This document shows positions 53,524 through 59,500 of a stretch of DNA of 64,000 bases, one piece after another. The position numbers and the translations under genes are program-made. Source of the DNA: Owenia fusiformis (lineage: Eukaryota > Annelida > Polychaeta > Sabellida > Oweniidae); NCBI GenBank assembly GCA_903813345.2, contig CAIIXF020000010.1, positions 27,554,425 to 27,618,424 of the forward strand, written 5' to 3'. The notes below the pieces were generated by a model. The model made no database searches. It was not told the origin of the DNA and saw nothing but the letters and a program-made list of their open reading frames with translations. Numbering within the stretch: position 1 is the stretch's first letter; each line of letters begins with the position of its first letter.

Positions 53524-56500
53524 CCGTCTGTCCGTTTAACTCGATATCTACTTCCTGTCGGCCATTTTGAAGTCAAATGCTAAAATCCTTGTCTGCAAAC
53601 TTGAAGAAAACAGCTTCACAGTTGCTTTTAAAACTTTAACATCTTGTTCAGCTCACTTCATTCTAGATCTGATTAGGTTTTGGACCTGTTAGCTCAGTCA
53701 TGGCAGCCATTTTGAATGTTTGAAGAAAAGTTAGCGTGCGATAATACTTTGTATCATATTGAATGGTGTTTTTGAGTTTTCATACTTTAACTATTTAGTA
53801 GCATTATAAATAATTTCAGGTGTACCTTCTTGTAAAAGCCTATGTTATTGTTAACAGTAGGTATATGTGATAGTTTTGTAAAAAGAAATCAGCAAAAATT
53901 CATAATCACTTTTTTATTGTCAGCCATTTTGGATTTTTCCATCCTAAAATCTTGTCTATAAGTCTTGTCTACGCGTTTTCAGGTGAACAGTTTAGTAGAT
54001 CAATTTCAAATTTTCAGGGATGATTCTTAGTGCGAAAATCTAGATCTGGTAAGTTTTTAAGCCTTCTGGGTAAATGTCAAGGCAGCCATTTTGGATTTTC
54101 CGTCCTAAAATCTTGTCTGTAAAGTCTTGTCTATGCATTTCCAGGTGAACTGTTTGGTAGATCAATTTCAAATTTTCAGGGATGATTCTTAGTATGAAAA
54201 TCTAGATCTGATTAGTTTTTGGGCGTTCTAGGTAAATGTTAAGGCAGCCATTTTGGATTTTCCGTCCTTAAATCTTGTCTGTAAAGTCTTGTCTACACGT
54301 TTCCAGGTAAACCGTTTGGTAGATCAATTTCAAATTTTCAGGGATGATTTTTAGTATGAAAATCTAGATCTGATTAGTTTTTTGGCATTTTGGATAAATG
54401 TCAAGGCAGCCATCTTGGATTTTCCGTCTTAAAATCTTGCCCGTAAAGTCTTGTCTACGCGTTTTTAGGTGAACTGTTTGGTAGATCAATTTCAAATTTT
54501 CAGGCATGATTCTTAGTATGAAAATCAAGATCTGATTAGTTTTTTGGCATTCTGGATAAATGTCAAGGAAGCCATTTTGGATTTTCCGTCTTAAAATCTT
54601 GCCCGTAAAGTCTTGTCTACGCGTTTTTAGGTGAATCGTTTGGTAGATCAATTTCAAATTTTCATGGATGATTCTTAGTATGAAAATCAAGATCTGATTA
54701 GTTTTTGGGCATTCAGGGTAAATGTCAAGGCAGCCATTTTGGATTTTCTGTCCTCAAATCTCTGTAAAATCTTGTTTACATGTTTTCTGGTTAACTGTGT
54801 GACGGATCAATTTCAAATTTTTAAGGGTGATTCTTAGTATGAAAATCTAGAACTGACTGATTTTTTGGCATTCTGGGTAAATTTTAAGGTGGCCATTTTG
54901 GATTTTCCGTCCTCAAATTGTGTCTGTAAAGTCTTATCTACTCATTTTTAGGATAACCATTTGATGGGATGACCCATAGGTGGCGACATTTTGTACACAT
55001 TTGTGTTCTTCTTATTAACTACAAAGAAACCCCCTGGATGAACATTATTTCAGCTGATATTCCTCTTGAAACGTGGTGAATCTTAAAAATCTATATGTGG
55101 GACTCACTTTATAGAAGCTTTGAGCTGAATTTACACTTCTTAATGCTGAAATTGATAGTTTATCCATACATTTTTAAGAAAATAGGTATTTCAAAGAAGA
55201 TGTTAAGCAAAATATTGACCTGATAACTCAGAAAAAAATTTAAAAATTCTAATTTTCTCTCTACAGTCCTTGTTGCCCCTTTAAATGAATTTGATCAATA
55301 TCAATCTCCCATCATAAATATATTGGATCATTATCAGCCTTGTGCAGCACATAATGCTCTTAACTCAAGATGTACATCATTTCTCATCATAAATGTATTT
55401 GATCATTTTCATACAAGTGCAGCACTAAAAGCTCTCAACTCAAGATGTGTATCACCTCTCATAAATACATTTGATCAATATCATCATAGTGCAGCACTAA
55501 TTGCTCTCAACTCAAGATGTGTATCATCTCTCATCATAAATGTATTTGATCAATATCATCATAGTGCAGCTTTAATTGCTCTCAACTCAAGATGTATATC
55601 ATCTCTCATCATAAATGTATTTGATCATTATCATACAAGTGCAGCACTAATGGCTCTCAACTCAAGATGTGTATCACCTCTCATAAATACATTTGATCAA
55701 TATCATCATAGTGCAGCACTAATGGCTCTCAACTCAAGATGTGTATCACCTCTCATCATAAATGTATTTGATCAATATCATACAAGTGCAGCACTTATTG
55801 CTCCAACTCAAGATGTCTATCATTTCTCATCATAAATGTATTTGATCAATATCAGCCTTGTGCAGCACTTAATGCAAAATTTGAAATAATTAAAATGTAC
55901 CACACTGACCTCAGAGAAAACACTTCAGGTCTTATGATCCATGATTTGATCGATCAAAAATTATTTTTATGAATTTTTACGATATCTGCTGAAATATGGT
56001 ACATGTACTTGTGTTGATTGTTAAATTACAAAATAGGGGGTAAAGGGGGTAAAGAAAATGTTAAAGTCATTTGATCTTGTCCCAGAAGCAATATTTTGTT
56101 AATTTTATCACCTAGAATTCCTTTAATGCTCCAACTACAAGATGCACATCATCTCCCATCTTAAATGTATTGGATCATTATCTCTCATCATAAATATATG
56201 ACATATAGGCTGGAGAATTCTTAAATTAGTTAGAATCTGTTTGAGGGCCTTTGATATTCTATCATTATTGTGCCCTCAACACTTACAATCATACATTGCC
56301 TTCAAAAGATGGTAATTGAAGAAGATATGAACATGTTTACATTGCACTTGGAGAAAGGAATTATTTTTATTATTTATTTTTATATCTCTAATCAAACGTG
56401 ACATAAGAACAATAAATAAAACAGTTCAACTCTGGAAGGAATCATGAATAAAGAGTCAAGGGATTGTGCATCCTACATATAGGCCAACTTAGAAAGGAAT

Positions 56501-59500
56501 AATGAATAAAGACATGAAAGAGGCAGTATCTCATGTTGTGCATCCTGCATAGAGGCCTGTGCAGATATTTGCAGGATTGCCTGATTAAATAACACATGGA
56601 CATGATACCTGTGCTTATATATCACATGTGCTTGTCTGGCACAAAAGTCATTAAGGAAACCTATGTGACAGATGCCTCCAAGTATCAATATGCCATTATT
56701 GTTTGGTTCTTATTGACATGCTCACTTCTTTAGATAATAGAAAGATTTTGTAACATTTTTATTGTAGTTTTGTTTTGGTAGTGTAACTTTTGATCATCTG
56801 GTACAAGTTTCCGATCAATGCATAAGTATTCCATCTTTGACATACATGTATGTATATTGTACTTTTGATTTATAAACTGATTATTTTATAATTATTTTTG
56901 GCCTTAAAAAGTCATAACACATAAGTATTATTTAGTATATATTATTATATGTATAAGTAAGATATTAGTCTCATATAACAGTCTGGTCATGGCCCTTGTA
57001 CTTCATACTTCACAAGCTATTCATTCAGCCATTTGTAATCCACTAGTTTTAATATACGAGGGGTGATCCAAAAGTCTTGGACGCCACGCTCTAACTTTGC
57101 TATTTTCTAATATAATTACATGAAACTTTCAGATAATAAAGATCAACATCTTAACAACTTTGTGTATAAGTTTCAACAGAAAATAATATATTTTAGCTAC
57201 TTTTCTAAATAGTTTTTAATACCGGGTCGCAGCCACCCGGAACGGTATTTGAATATAGTAAATCACGTCACAACTGTTATAATATGGCAAATACTTTAGG
57301 TCCAGGTGCATAACCTAACACCATTCATGATATGAGAGAATTTCCGATTTTCAATCTGAGTGTCATCTACCATCATCATTTTCACGTAATAAGACCTACT
57401 TTTCAACATATTTTCCACGAATTTGAACACATTTTTCATACCGCTTTACCAATGAATGAAAGACATTTATGAAACCGCCATTGCTTATGTGATACAAATG
57501 CTGCTGGAGTGCCACTCTTAACCTCATCCAATGAGTAAAAAACATTTTCTTCCAACCCTTCTTTCAACTTCAGAAATGGAAGAAAATCGCACAGAGCCAT
57601 ATCTAGACTATATCGTGCATATGGTAGCTGCTCAAGGTCAATAAAAGTGAGAATATCTTGTTGTATACTTTGTTCCACTTTGATTTCTTTCATGTTCTCC
57701 ATTTCAGCAGCCATCTTGGAGCAAAAATGATACCAGAATGAGGGTTGCTTGTCTGATGTCATTTTCTTAGAATTTGACATATACAGCCATTGTCATATAT
57801 GCCATGATATTCAAAACACAATTAATTGATTGCCTAATAACAAAGGAAGTAAACTAACATGGTTTAACATTCAAAATTCAAAGAAAGATAGTGGTCAAGA
57901 CTTGTGAAACAAGTGAAATGGCGGGAACATTTAAGGCTGAAAGTTGTCATGTGCGTATACCGTTCCGGGTGGCAGGGTCCCTACATTAAAAACTATCTAG
58001 AAAACTACATCAAATATATAATTTCTCCATGAAATTAACACACAAAGTAGTTTGGTTGTTGGTCTTTATTATTGGAAAGTTTAAAGTAATTTTATCAAAA
58101 ACCAACAAAATTAGAGCAGGGCGTCCAAGACTTTTGGATCACCCCTCGTATTTTAAATAGAAAAATAATAGAAAAACTTGGCAATATGATTCAAATTCAA
58201 AACAAATAACTGCATACTTAGTTCATTCACTTAGTTCAAGTTTGTCCTTTGTTTCCCAGTCAATCTGACAGAAACTTATGGCATCCTTACAAGAATCAAT
58301 CGCTAGAAATTTCCCAAATGGGTTCCGCCATCTGTTTGAGGAATGGGTAGTGAAGCAGCAAAGGTGTATAGACTAAGGTGGATCCTATTTTGAACACTTA
58401 TACTCTTGAGATACCCTTAAAATAAACAGGGCAAAATAAAAAAACTTGTGAAGTTCAAACAAAACAGATTCTTTTTTGCCTGCTCTGCCAGACTCCTGTT
58501 ACTATAGCAACCATAAATTTTTTTCTTCAAGAACCTATTCATAATAATTTAGGATTTCAATGTATAGTGTACATGAAGGTATAGTGAGTGAAAATTTCAG
58601 CAAGATTGACTGAGAAACAGAAAATAAGAATGCTTGTGCACAATGTTTATGAATACCCTTTATGTGCCTAGAGAGGCTGGTTGTAAGTTATGTAGGATAG
58701 TTTGACAAACAACGGGGATGGGGAGATGGTTGAAGTTTCAATTCTCTATGATTAATGATTTGGTTTTACATCATTGGATATAATCTTAAGAAATATAAGA
58801 AGTAGCCTATAAATGGATAAAGATAAAGAAGAATGTATGAAATTTATGAATTTTGTTTGATGAAACTTGTAACATGAAATAACAAAGGAATTTTGCAAAT
58901 AAATTTGTGTAGTTTCAAAACAAAAACAAAATTAACTAAGGAATATAAGAAGTAGCCTATAAATGGATAAAGATAAAGAAGAATGTATGAAATTTATGGA
59001 TTTTGCTTGATGAAACTTGTAACATGAAATAACTAAGGAATTTTGCAAATAAATTTGTGTAGTTTTAAATTTTCTTTTGTTCATTCTTTGATGACAATAA
59101 AAAATCACGTACTGATATTGCCACAATATTTGTACCCTCTCTCTCTTGTTTTGGAAAGTACATGTATATTGATTATACATAATAATCAATTATTCAATGA
59201 TTATTTAGTAACATACTTTATTGTTGGGATGTAAATATATGTTAGTACCCTGGACAGGTTGAGTGATGCAGTCTTTTTTACTCTATATTTCCAATAGAAC
59301 AACCATTCTTATTGAAATTTTCATATTTTATTCTGGAGACAATTTCCAACATGGAAAAAAATATTATAACGAAGTTCCTAATTTTTGATTTTAATAGGCT
59401 TTTTTCAAAAACACTTCACTGTCAATAAAATACAGGTTTTTGCTTGAACAATTGAACTTATAACATCATTTCAAATATTGCCTGGCTATTGAATTTTTGA

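Noticed and set aside
54364-54690. Minus-strand open frame with repeated [17 protein letters not shown].
   Set aside because: It is the antisense translation of the 162-bp repeat units (162 is a multiple of three), not a gene.
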